Positions 8,046 to 14,413 of a stretch of DNA of 17,165 nt are shown piece by piece. The position numbers and the translations under genes are program-made. Source of the DNA: Victivallales bacterium. GTDB taxonomy: Bacteria > Verrucomicrobiota > Lentisphaeria > Oligosphaerales > Oligosphaeraceae. The notes beneath the pieces are model-generated. The model saw only the letters and a program-made list of their open reading frames with translations, was not told the DNA's origin and searched no databases. The number at the start of each line of letters is the position of its first letter. Positions within the stretch are counted from its first letter, which is position 1. The stretch spans positions 1-17,165 of the forward strand of contig CAAGGB010000345.1 in the NCBI GenBank assembly GCA_900769285.1, in the 5' to 3' direction.

Positions 8046-8189
8046 TCAGTCGGACAGCAGGCCGGCGGCACGCGCGATGTGGCGGTGGCAGTGGCGGTCC
8101 ACGGCGTAGTCTCGGGCGAGCCATTGGGCCAGGGTGCTCTTGCCGGAGCCGTTGGGGCCGGCGAACACGCGGAGACGTGGCGTCGTCAT
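8046..8189 (-). pseudogene. Truncated zeta/ABC-type ATPase toxin: N-terminal P-loop remnant
   Basis: A 47-residue frame starting MTTPRLRVFAGPNGSGKST. The opening strand plus the Walker A motif AGPNGSGKST is the N-terminus typical of zeta-toxin-like kinases and predicted ABC-type ATPases, which are normally near 190-200 residues. Here the frame stops 28 residues after the P-loop, at LLSD, with only 45 bases before the MATE start, so the catalytic body and Walker B region are missing. I could not find the rest in another frame nearby, so deletion fits better than frameshift. Its ATG lies in the ATGA overlap (8186-8189) with the upstream antitoxin-like gene, the coupling normal for an intact pair. 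It may be an inactive remnant, or less likely a genuine small P-loop peptide. Confidence 0.6.
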
Positions 8190-8434
8190 GGGATGAGGTT
8201 CCTCCGGACAATCTCCTCGTGGCCGTCGGGGAAGCGGCTGACGAGGTCCTTGCCCTTGAGGAAGGTGGCGGGGATGCCCTGCTCGTGCAGCCGGCGGATG
8301 GCGTCCCGGGAGGCCTCGCGCGCGGACTGCGCCAGCCTCCGCGTCGGCTCGGGCCACTGCCCGTCCGTCACCTGGGTGACTGGCGCGAGTGTGCCATCGG
8401 CCATTCTGAACTGGGTGCTGCTGTGTTCCGCCAT
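8186..8434 (-). CDS. Small antitoxin-like protein paired with the zeta-type toxin remnant
   Basis: An 82-residue protein. Its C-terminal half (ASRDAIRRLHEQGIPATF, then a lysine-rich turn and PDGHEEIV) resembles the short partner proteins commonly encoded just before predicted ABC-type ATPase/zeta-like toxins. An alpha-helix (about 40-52) followed by a beta hairpin is expected. The start is well supported: AGGAGG at 8448-8443 lies eight bases before the ATG at 8434, the best ribosome binding site in the minus-strand block. Its stop overlaps the toxin ATG by four bases. It reads intact although the toxin is truncated, so it may persist as an orphan that neutralises related toxins elsewhere, or as a transcriptional repressor. 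Family assignment is from pattern and context only. Confidence 0.6.
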   Translation of the reverse strand: MAEHSSTQFRMADGTLAPVTQVTDGQWPEPTRRLAQSAREASRDAIRRLHEQGIPATFLKGKDLVSRFPDGHEEIVRRNLIP

Positions 8435-8468
8435 GTCTCGTCCCTCCTGCTGGGGTGCCCCGTGTTGC

Positions 8469-8488
8469 TGACTGGAAAATGTCAGTCA
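8469..8488. promoter_or_regulatory. Operator-like inverted repeat before the antitoxin gene
   Basis: TGACTG (8469-8474) and CAGTCA (8483-8488) are perfect 6-base arms around an 8-base centre. A second offset pairing, CTGAC/GTCAG (8468-8472, 8481-8485), overlaps it. The site starts two bases downstream of the candidate antitoxin -10 box, where an autoregulating antitoxin would usually bind. The function is inferred. Confidence 0.4.
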
Positions 8489-8490
8489 TA

Positions 8491-8519
8491 AATTTATTGC
8501 CATGTCTGAGGTTTTGCAA
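8491..8519 (-). promoter_or_regulatory. Candidate promoter for the antitoxin/toxin-remnant/MATE block
   Basis: On the minus strand TTGCAA (8519-8514, four of six) and TAAATT (8496-8491, four of six) are 17 bases apart, inside a distinctly AT-rich stretch of an otherwise GC-rich gap. The start would fall near 8484, inside the inverted repeat, giving a leader of about 50 bases. ATAAAT one base upstream is an alternative -10 box. Confidence 0.45.
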
Positions 8520-8557
8520 GTGTGCGGGGAGCGAAAAAATAGTTGTCGGTGCGGGGG

Positions 8558-8613
8558 CTGTCCGGCTATCAAAACGGGAAGTGGGGGCTATATTGATGGC
8601 TTAGCCTGTCCGG
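8558..8613 (+). repeat. CTGTCCGG direct repeat flanking the candidate cysQ promoter
   Basis: CTGTCCGG occurs at 8558-8565 and again at 8606-8613. One copy abuts the candidate -35 box and the other lies about 12 bases past the -10 box. CGGGGAGCG is also repeated nearby (8525-8533 and 8611-8619). The spacing around the promoter could suit a regulator of sulfur assimilation, but short GC-rich repeats arise easily by chance here. Confidence 0.25.
8566..8594 (+). promoter_or_regulatory. Candidate promoter for the cys operon
   Basis: TATATT (8589-8594, five of six consensus bases) is preceded at 17 bases by CTATCA (8566-8571, only three of six). Transcription would start near 8601 and leave an ~80-base leader ending in the AAGGAG ribosome binding site of cysQ. 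The weak -35 box suggests either activator dependence or a different sigma factor. I recognise no riboswitch in the leader. Confidence 0.35.
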
Positions 8614-8682
8614 GGAGCGGTCGAGGGGCTGATGCGGTGGGCCGAGTGGGTCTGCAGTCACAGTTAATTTTAAGGAGCGAGG

Positions 8683-9534
8683 ATGCCGTTTGCGCAGTTG
8701 GAGCACTACTGTCCGCCCGTGATCATGGCGGTCTTGGATGCAGGGGAGGCGATTCTGGGCATCTATGAGAGCGGCGAGGACGTCGAGGTGGAGTACAAGG
8801 CGGACCAGTCGCCGCTGACGGCGGCGGACCGCGCCTCGCACGCGCTGCTGATGGAGCGCCTGCAGCAGCTGTGGGACCTGCCGGTGCTGTCGGAGGAGAG
8901 CCGCGAGGTCCCGTGGGAGCGCCGCGGCCAGTGGGAGTCGTACTGGCTGGTCGACCCGCTGGACGGCACGAAGGAGTTCATCCGTCGCAACGGCGAGTTC
9001 ACGGTGAACGTGGCGCTGGTGCGCCGCGGCGTCCCCGTGTACGGCGTGGTGTACGCGCCGGTCCCGGGGCTGCTGTACTTCGGCGCGGCGGGCCATGGGG
9101 CGCGCCGCGCGGTGCGCGGCGTGGACTACGCCGACCGCGACGAGCTGGCGGCGCGGCTGACGGACGCGGAGCACGCGTTCCCTGCGCTGCCGCTGGCGCA
9201 GGAGCCGGGGCGTCCGTTCACGGTGGTCGCCTCGCGCTCGCACGGCAACGTGGAGACGACGGACTTCATCGAGCGCCTGGAGGTGGACCACGGTCCGGCG
9301 CGGCGCGTGTCGGTCGGCTCCTCGCTGAAGCTGTGCCTGTGCGCAGAGGGGACGGCGGACGTGTATCCGCGCCTGGCACCGACGATGCACTGGGACACGG
9401 CGGCGGCGCAGGCCGTCGTGTCTGCGGCGGGCGGTCGGGTGCTGCAGGCCGGCACGTCGGACGAGCTGTCCTACGGCGGCCCGTCGCTGGTCAACCCCTA
9501 CTTCGTCGTCACGCGGCCTGGGTTTCGGATTTGA
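8683..9534 (+). CDS. cysQ: 3'(2'),5'-bisphosphate nucleotidase (PAP phosphatase)
   Basis: A 283-residue member of the inositol monophosphatase fold that hydrolyses 3'-phosphoadenosine 5'-phosphate to AMP, clearing the by-product of PAPS use. Motifs are complete: KADQSPLTAADRASH at 39-53, metal ligands Glu71-Glu72 in LSEES, Asp91 and Asp94 in WLVDPLDGTKEF, and Asp238 in HWDTAAAQAV near the C-terminus. GSSLKLCLCAEGTADVYPR at 212-230 is the CysQ substrate-recognition segment. No signal peptide; cytoplasmic. The ATG at 8683 follows AAGGAG by six bases. It is the first gene of the plus-strand cys operon, 33 bases before cysD, which supports a PAP rather than an inositol phosphate substrate. Its Ala and Leu codons are mostly GCG and CTG, unlike the downstream genes. 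Confidence 0.93.
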   Translation: MPFAQLEHYCPPVIMAVLDAGEAILGIYESGEDVEVEYKADQSPLTAADRASHALLMERLQQLWDLPVLSEESREVPWERRGQWESYWLVDPLDGTKEFIRRNGEFTVNVALVRRGVPVYGVVYAPVPGLLYFGAAGHGARRAVRGVDYADRDELAARLTDAEHAFPALPLAQEPGRPFTVVASRSHGNVETTDFIERLEVDHGPARRVSVGSSLKLCLCAEGTADVYPRLAPTMHWDTAAAQAVVSAAGGRVLQAGTSDELSYGGPSLVNPYFVVTRPGFRI

Positions 9535-9567
9535 GGCAACAGCAGGGCAGAGGACATTCAGTCAGTC

Positions 9568-10476
9568 ATGGAGACGTATAGGCTCAACCATTTGCAGCAG
9601 CTGGAGGCGGAGAGCATCCACATCATCCGCGAGGTCGCGGCGGAGTTCCGCAATCCGGTCATGCTGTACTCGATCGGCAAGGATTCGTCGGTGATGCTGC
9701 GCCTGGCGCAGAAGGCGTTCTATCCGGGCAAGCTGCCGTTTCCGCTGCTCCACGTCGACACGCGGTGGAAGTTCCGGGAGATGATCGCGTTCCGCGACCG
9801 GATGGCGCGCGAGCTGGGCTTCGAGCTGCTGGTCTGGACCAACCCGGACGGCATCGCCCAGGACATCTCGCCCATCACCCACGGCTCCGAGAAGCACACC
9901 CAGATCATGAAGACCGACGCCCTCAAGCAGGCCCTCAACCACTACCAGTTCGACGCCGCGTTCGGCGGCGCACGGCGGGACGAGGAGAAGTCGCGCGCCA
10001 AGGAGCGCATCTACTCGTTCCGCAACCGCTTCCACCAGTGGGACCCCAAGAACCAGCGCCCCGAGCTCTGGAACCTCTACAACGCCAAGGTCAGCCCCGG
10101 CGAGTCCATCCGCGTCTTCCCGCTCTCCAACTGGACCGAGCTCGACATTTGGCTCTACATCCGCCGCGAGAACATCCCCATCGTCCCGCTCTACTTCGCC
10201 GCCGAGCGCCCCGTCGTCGAGCGCTCCGGCAACCTCATCATGGTCGACGACGACCGCCTGCCGCTCCTCCCCGGCGAGAGGCCGCAGATGCGGCGGGTAC
10301 GCTTCCGCACCCTCGGCTGCTACCCGCTCACCGGCGCCGTCGAGTCCGACGCCGACACCCTCGAGAAGATTGTCCAGGAGATGCTGCTGGCGCGGACCTC
10401 CGAGCGGCAGGGGCGCGTCATCGACTACGACGGCGCCGCCTCCATGGAGGAGAAGAAGAAGGACGGGTACTTCTAG
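9568..10476 (+). CDS. cysD: Sulfate adenylyltransferase subunit 2 (ATP sulfurylase small subunit)
   Basis: At 302 residues it has exactly the length of E. coli CysD. It forms adenosine 5'-phosphosulfate from ATP and sulfate together with the CysN GTPase. The modified PP-loop SIGKDSS is at 35-41, followed by HVDTRWKFREM, the FGGARRDEEKSRAKER loop, the FPLSNWTELDIW motif and the family-typical C-terminus SMEEKKKDGYF. The ATG at 9568 begins METYRLNHLQQLEAE, matching the usual N-terminus; the nearest purine stretch AGAGGA is 13 bases away, so initiation may depend on coupling to cysQ. The stop is 16 bases before cysNC. Synonymous codon style changes abruptly near position 9840: before it Ala is GCG and Leu mostly CTG, after it GCC and CTC. 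Confidence 0.97.
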   Translation: METYRLNHLQQLEAESIHIIREVAAEFRNPVMLYSIGKDSSVMLRLAQKAFYPGKLPFPLLHVDTRWKFREMIAFRDRMARELGFELLVWTNPDGIAQDISPITHGSEKHTQIMKTDALKQALNHYQFDAAFGGARRDEEKSRAKERIYSFRNRFHQWDPKNQRPELWNLYNAKVSPGESIRVFPLSNWTELDIWLYIRRENIPIVPLYFAAERPVVERSGNLIMVDDDRLPLLPGERPQMRRVRFRTLGCYPLTGAVESDADTLEKIVQEMLLARTSERQGRVIDYDGAASMEEKKKDGYF

Positions 10477-10492
10477 CACGAGGAGACAGACC

Positions 10493-12451
10493 ATGGACAT
10501 ACCAGACAAGGAACTCATCGAGAGGGACGTCAACGCCTACCTGGAGCAGCACTGGCGCAAGGACCTGCTGCGCTTCCTGACCTGCGGCTCCGTCGACGAC
10601 GGCAAGTCCACCCTCATCGGACGGCTCCTCTACGACTCCAAGCTCATCTACGAGGACCAGCTCGCGGCCGTCCGCCGCGACTCGCGCCTCCACGGTACCA
10701 CCGGCACCGACTTCGACCCCGCCCTCCTCACCGACGGCCTCAAGGCCGAGCGCGAGCAGGGCATCACCATCGACGTCGCCTACCGCTACTTCTCCACCTC
10801 GCGGCGCAAGTTCATCATCGCCGACACGCCCGGGCACGAGCAGTACACGCGCAACATGGCGACCGGCGCCTCCAACTGCGACCTCGCCGTCATCCTCATC
10901 GACGCCCGCCACGGCGTCACCACCCAGACCCGCCGCCACTCCTTCATCGTCTCCCTCCTGGGCATCGCCCATATCGTGGTCGCCATCAACAAGATGGATC
11001 TGGTCGGCTGGTCGCAGGACGTCTACGAGGCCATTCGCCGCGAGTACAACGAGATGTCGGCGCGGCTGGAGTCGTTCAAGGATGTGCACTTCATCCCGAT
11101 GTCGGCTCTGCTCGGCGACAACGTGGTGGAGCGCTCGGCGCAGATGCCCTGGTACCAGGGGCCGCCGCTGCTGCGCCATCTGGAACAGGTCAACATCGCC
11201 TCCTCGCGCAACCTCATCGACATGCGCTTCCCCGTCCAGTACGTTCAGCGCCCGAACCTCGACTTCCGCGGCTTCGCGGGCACCGTCGCCTCCGGCGTCG
11301 TGCGCGTCGGCGACCGCGTCATGGCGCTTCCGTCCCGCAGGACCTCCCGCGTCAAGTCCATCGTCACCATGGACGGCGAGCTCGACTACGCCTTCGCGCC
11401 GCAGGCCGTCACGCTCACCCTCGAGGACGAGATCGACGCCTCGCGCGGCGACATGCTCGTCCCCGTCAACAACCTCCCCTTCATCAGCGCCGAATTCGAC
11501 GCCATGCTGGTCTGGATGAGCGAGGCGCCCGCGCGTGAGGGCACCGACTATCTTGTCAAGCACACCACCAGCATGACACCGGGCACGCTGGCCCGCATCC
11601 TCTACGAGGTCGACGTCAACACCATGCGCAAGCGCGAGGCGAACGGACGCCTCGAGCTGAACGCCATCGCCCGCGTCCACCTCTCCATGCACCGTCCGCT
11701 GGCCTACGACGTCTATGTCCGCAACCACGCGACCGGCTCGTTCATCCTCGTCGACCGCCTCACCAACGCCACCGTCGCCTGCGGCATGATCATCGCCCGG
11801 CTCTCCGCGCCCGAGCAGGCCTCGGCCGCGCCGACGGCCGCCGGCGGCGACGACGCCCGCAACCTCACCCGCGAGACGCCGCTCGTCTCCCGGCAGGACC
11901 GCGAGGCCCTCCTCGGGCAGCGCGCCCGCACCATCTGGCTCACCGGACTCTCCGGCTCCGGCAAGTCCACCCTCGCCAAGGGCCTCGAGCTCCGCCTTAC
12001 CCAGGCCGGACGGCTCTGCATCCTACTCGACGGCGACAATGTCCGTCATGGCCTCAACCGCGACCTCGGCTTCTCCGCCGACGACCGCAAGGAGAACATC
12101 CGCCGCGTCGCCGAGGTCGCCCGCCTCCTGAACGACGCCGGCGTCATCGTCATCACCGCCTTCATTTCCCCCTACGCCGCCGACCGCGAGGACGCCCGGC
12201 GCATCATCGGCGACGAGGCGTTCCGCGAGGTCCATGTCGCCACGCCCCTCGCCGTCTGCGAGCGCCGCGACGTCAAGGGCCTCTACGCCAAGGCGCGCCG
12301 CGGCGCCCTCACCGGCTTCACCGGCGTCGACGCACCCTACGAGGAGCCCCGGAACCCCTATCTGAGGCTGGACACCGACGGCCGCGAGGTCGACGCCTGC
12401 GTCAGCGAACTCTATTCGCGCCTGCTGGACGACCTGGCGCCCGAACGCTGA
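10493..12451 (+). CDS. cysNC: Fused sulfate adenylyltransferase GTPase subunit and adenylylsulfate kinase
   Basis: A 652-residue bifunctional protein of NodQ/CysNC type. Residues ~25-440 are the CysN GTPase: G1 GSVDDGKST (32-40), G3 DTPGHEQYTRNMATGAS (111-127), G4 NKMD (166-169), then two beta-barrel domains with the MRFPVQYVQRPN entry (244-255). A linker of about 35 residues rich in Ala, Gly and Asp (438-475) leads to the APS kinase: P-loop GLSGSGKST (485-493), DGDNVRHGLNRDLGFSADDR (513-532), and FISPYAADREDAR. Together with CysD it makes PAPS from sulfate, ATP and GTP. I start at the ATG at 10493, preceded by AGGAG at seven bases and opening like other CysN proteins; the open frame extends upstream but only into cysD. 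The T2SF-like gene begins seven bases after its stop. Confidence 0.96.
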   Translation: MDIPDKELIERDVNAYLEQHWRKDLLRFLTCGSVDDGKSTLIGRLLYDSKLIYEDQLAAVRRDSRLHGTTGTDFDPALLTDGLKAEREQGITIDVAYRYFSTSRRKFIIADTPGHEQYTRNMATGASNCDLAVILIDARHGVTTQTRRHSFIVSLLGIAHIVVAINKMDLVGWSQDVYEAIRREYNEMSARLESFKDVHFIPMSALLGDNVVERSAQMPWYQGPPLLRHLEQVNIASSRNLIDMRFPVQYVQRPNLDFRGFAGTVASGVVRVGDRVMALPSRRTSRVKSIVTMDGELDYAFAPQAVTLTLEDEIDASRGDMLVPVNNLPFISAEFDAMLVWMSEAPAREGTDYLVKHTTSMTPGTLARILYEVDVNTMRKREANGRLELNAIARVHLSMHRPLAYDVYVRNHATGSFILVDRLTNATVACGMIIARLSAPEQASAAPTAAGGDDARNLTRETPLVSRQDREALLGQRARTIWLTGLSGSGKSTLAKGLELRLTQAGRLCILLDGDNVRHGLNRDLGFSADDRKENIRRVAEVARLLNDAGVIVITAFISPYAADREDARRIIGDEAFREVHVATPLAVCERRDVKGLYAKARRGALTGFTGVDAPYEEPRNPYLRLDTDGREVDACVSELYSRLLDDLAPER

Positions 12452-12458
12452 GGGCATC

Positions 12459-13463
12459 ATGCGGCTCAGGGACAGGATACAGCTCTACGGGATGATGGAG
12501 AGCCTGCTGGGCGCCGGACTGCCGCAGTCCGCGCTCGCCCGGATGGCGCTCTCGGGGCCGCTGCGGCGCGTCATGGCGGGGATGGTGGAGGCGCTGCGCG
12601 ACGGCGGGCTCGTGTCCGAGGCGATGGCGCGGCAGCCGCGCGTCTTCTCCCGCGTGGAGACGGCGCTCATCGCGGTGGGCGAGCAGACCGGCAGCATCGA
12701 GCGCTCGGCGCGGACGCTGCGCGAGATGTTCGAGCAGCGGCTGGCGCTGCGGAATCGGCTGCTGACGGGGCTGCTGTACCCGGCGTTCACCTACGCGGCG
12801 GCCGGCCCGCTGCTGAAGGTCATCGAGCTGGCGCAGGCCGCCATCACCGCCGGCAATGGCCTCGACCTGAACGGCTGGGGTGTGGCCATCGCCCTGCGCT
12901 GCCTCGTCTGGTGGGGGACGCCCCTGCTGCTGTGGCTGCTGCTGCGCCTCGTGGGCGGGACGCTGCTGGGCTCCCGTCTGGTGGGCGCCGTCCTCTCCGT
13001 CCTGCCTGTCGCGGGCGGACTGCTGGAGGAGATGAACGGCGCGTCGTTCTGGCGGACGCTCGGCGTCTGCCTCTCCGCCGGACTCGGGCCCATCCAGGGC
13101 ATCCGTCTGGCCGCCGACGGCTGCGGCTCCGGCTGGCACCGGGCGCGCCTCGCCCGCATGGCGACGCTGATGGAGCAGGATGGCCTGACCGTCGCGCAGG
13201 CGTTCGCCATCGTCGCGACGCGGCGCGAGACGGGCGGCGGGCTCGTCTCGCTGGTGGCGACCGCCGAGCAGGCCGGCAGCCTCGACAGCCAGTCCACACG
13301 CATCGCCGAGATGCTCGCGCAGCGGGTCGAGGCCGCCCTCCACCGGCTGTCCGTCCTGCTTCCGCTGATCGTCTTCCTGGTGCTGGCGCTGTATCTGGCC
13401 TTCCAGATCGTCACCGCGTTCGGCGCCCTGATGTCCGGCGCCTATCTGGAGGCGACGCCATGA
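12459..13463 (+). CDS. Solitary GspF/PilC-type (T2SF domain) inner-membrane protein
   Basis: A 334-residue protein with the duplicated T2SF layout of type II secretion and type IV pilus platform proteins. The first cytoplasmic domain is at ~5-105 (LYGMMESLLGAGLPQSAL, then the signature ALIAVGEQTGSIERSA at 69-84). It is followed by membrane segments around 107-125 and 143-168, a second domain at ~190-290 (FWRTLGVCLSAGLGPIQGIRLA; LVATAEQAGSLDSQSTRIAEML), and a last membrane helix at ~298-325. Usual GspF/PilC proteins are near 400 residues; this one lacks most of the N-terminal leader before domain one. No ATPase, pseudopilin or secretin gene is in the window. It starts seven bases after cysNC, with GAGGG before the ATG, and its stop overlaps the next gene by four bases (ATGA), so it is translated within the cys operon. 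Confidence 0.85.
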   Translation: MRLRDRIQLYGMMESLLGAGLPQSALARMALSGPLRRVMAGMVEALRDGGLVSEAMARQPRVFSRVETALIAVGEQTGSIERSARTLREMFEQRLALRNRLLTGLLYPAFTYAAAGPLLKVIELAQAAITAGNGLDLNGWGVAIALRCLVWWGTPLLLWLLLRLVGGTLLGSRLVGAVLSVLPVAGGLLEEMNGASFWRTLGVCLSAGLGPIQGIRLAADGCGSGWHRARLARMATLMEQDGLTVAQAFAIVATRRETGGGLVSLVATAEQAGSLDSQSTRIAEMLAQRVEAALHRLSVLLPLIVFLVLALYLAFQIVTAFGALMSGAYLEATP

Positions 13464-14335
13464 GCGCGGAATCCTGGCGACGCCTCTTCCCCTTCGCCCC
13501 GCACTGGCACACGCTGCCGGACGGGAGGCGGATCCACTACGTCGACGAGGGCGCCGGACGCCCCGTCCTCCTCCTCCACGGAAACCCCACCTGGTCCTTC
13601 ATGTACCGCGACGCCATCGCCGCGCTCGCCGCCGGCGGCTTCCGCGCCATCGCCCCGGACCATCTGGGCTGCGGGCTGTCCGACAAGCCCCAGGACGCCG
13701 ACTACACCCTCGACGGCCATCTGGGCCGCCTCGGGAGTCTCCTGGACGCCCTGAGCCTGGACGCGCCCCTCGACCTGGTCGTCCACGACTGGGGCGGCCC
13801 CATCGGCCTGGCCTTCGCCGAACGCCATCCCGGGCGTGTCCGGCGCATCGTGCTGATGAACACCATCGCCTGGGCGACCCGGCAGTTCCCCAGGGCCATC
13901 TATCTGACCAAGTGCCCCTGGCTGGGCGCACTCCTCGTCCGACGCCTGAATGTCCTGCTGAACGTGGCGCTGCGCCGCGTGCCGCTCACGCCCCTGCCGC
14001 CGGACGTCGAGGCCGGCTACCGCGCGCCCTACGGCTCCTACCGCGACCGCATCGCCATCCAGCGCTTCCCGCAGGACATCCCGCTGGACCCCGGCCATCC
14101 CTCCCATGAGGCGTTCCGCCGACTGGAGCAGGGGCTGCCGGCCCTGCGCCGGCATCGTGTCCTCGCTCTCTGGGGTGAACACGACTTCTGCTTTCCGCTT
14201 GCCTTCCTCGACCGCTGGCGCGACCTTCTGGGCGACGCCCTCGACGTCCGCACCTTCCCCGACGCCTCCCATCTCCTCCTGGAGGACCAGACGCAGCCCG
14301 TCCTCCGCGAGCTGCTCGCCTTCCTCCGGGGATGA
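13460..14335 (+). CDS. Alpha/beta hydrolase, OleB-like (haloalkane dehalogenase superfamily)
   Basis: A 291-residue alpha/beta hydrolase. The nucleophile is Asp110 in VVHDWGGPIG, with Trp111 and Asn42 (HGNPTW) in the halide-binding-like positions, a candidate acid Asp242 (WGEHDFCF) and His271 (DASHLLLED). The strings PDHLGCGLSDKP (66-77), YRAPYGSYRDRIAIQRFPQDIPL (187-209) and LLLEDQ are characteristic of OleB, the beta-lactone decarboxylase that releases olefin in long-chain hydrocarbon synthesis. True haloalkane dehalogenases rarely share the QDIPL motif. OleA, OleC and OleD are not in the window, so the pathway is unproven. The ATG at 13460 is inside the ATGA overlap with the T2SF-like gene, implying coupled translation. 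A generic esterase or dehalogenase activity remains possible. Confidence 0.82.
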   Translation: MSAESWRRLFPFAPHWHTLPDGRRIHYVDEGAGRPVLLLHGNPTWSFMYRDAIAALAAGGFRAIAPDHLGCGLSDKPQDADYTLDGHLGRLGSLLDALSLDAPLDLVVHDWGGPIGLAFAERHPGRVRRIVLMNTIAWATRQFPRAIYLTKCPWLGALLVRRLNVLLNVALRRVPLTPLPPDVEAGYRAPYGSYRDRIAIQRFPQDIPLDPGHPSHEAFRRLEQGLPALRRHRVLALWGEHDFCFPLAFLDRWRDLLGDALDVRTFPDASHLLLEDQTQPVLRELLAFLRG

Positions 14336-14413
14336 GGGCGCAGTCCCGTTTTCGTCCGTTTCTTCCCAAAAGAGAGCATCGCTCCCTCAACAGCCATAGA
14401 CAAGGAGAACATC

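Noticed and set aside
8502..8768. Plus-strand open frame of 88 residues before cysQ
   Set aside because: It has no ribosome binding site, runs into the start of cysQ in another frame and has no recognisable pattern.
10370..10492. Upstream extension of cysNC by 41 residues
   Set aside because: It overlaps the end of cysD and reads as low-complexity shadow; the ATG at 10493 has a good ribosome binding site and a normal CysN start.
14336..14413. Possible promoter between the OleB-like gene and mrp
   Set aside because: The region is locally AT-richer, but I found no pair of boxes with acceptable match and spacing, only the AAGGAG ribosome binding site.
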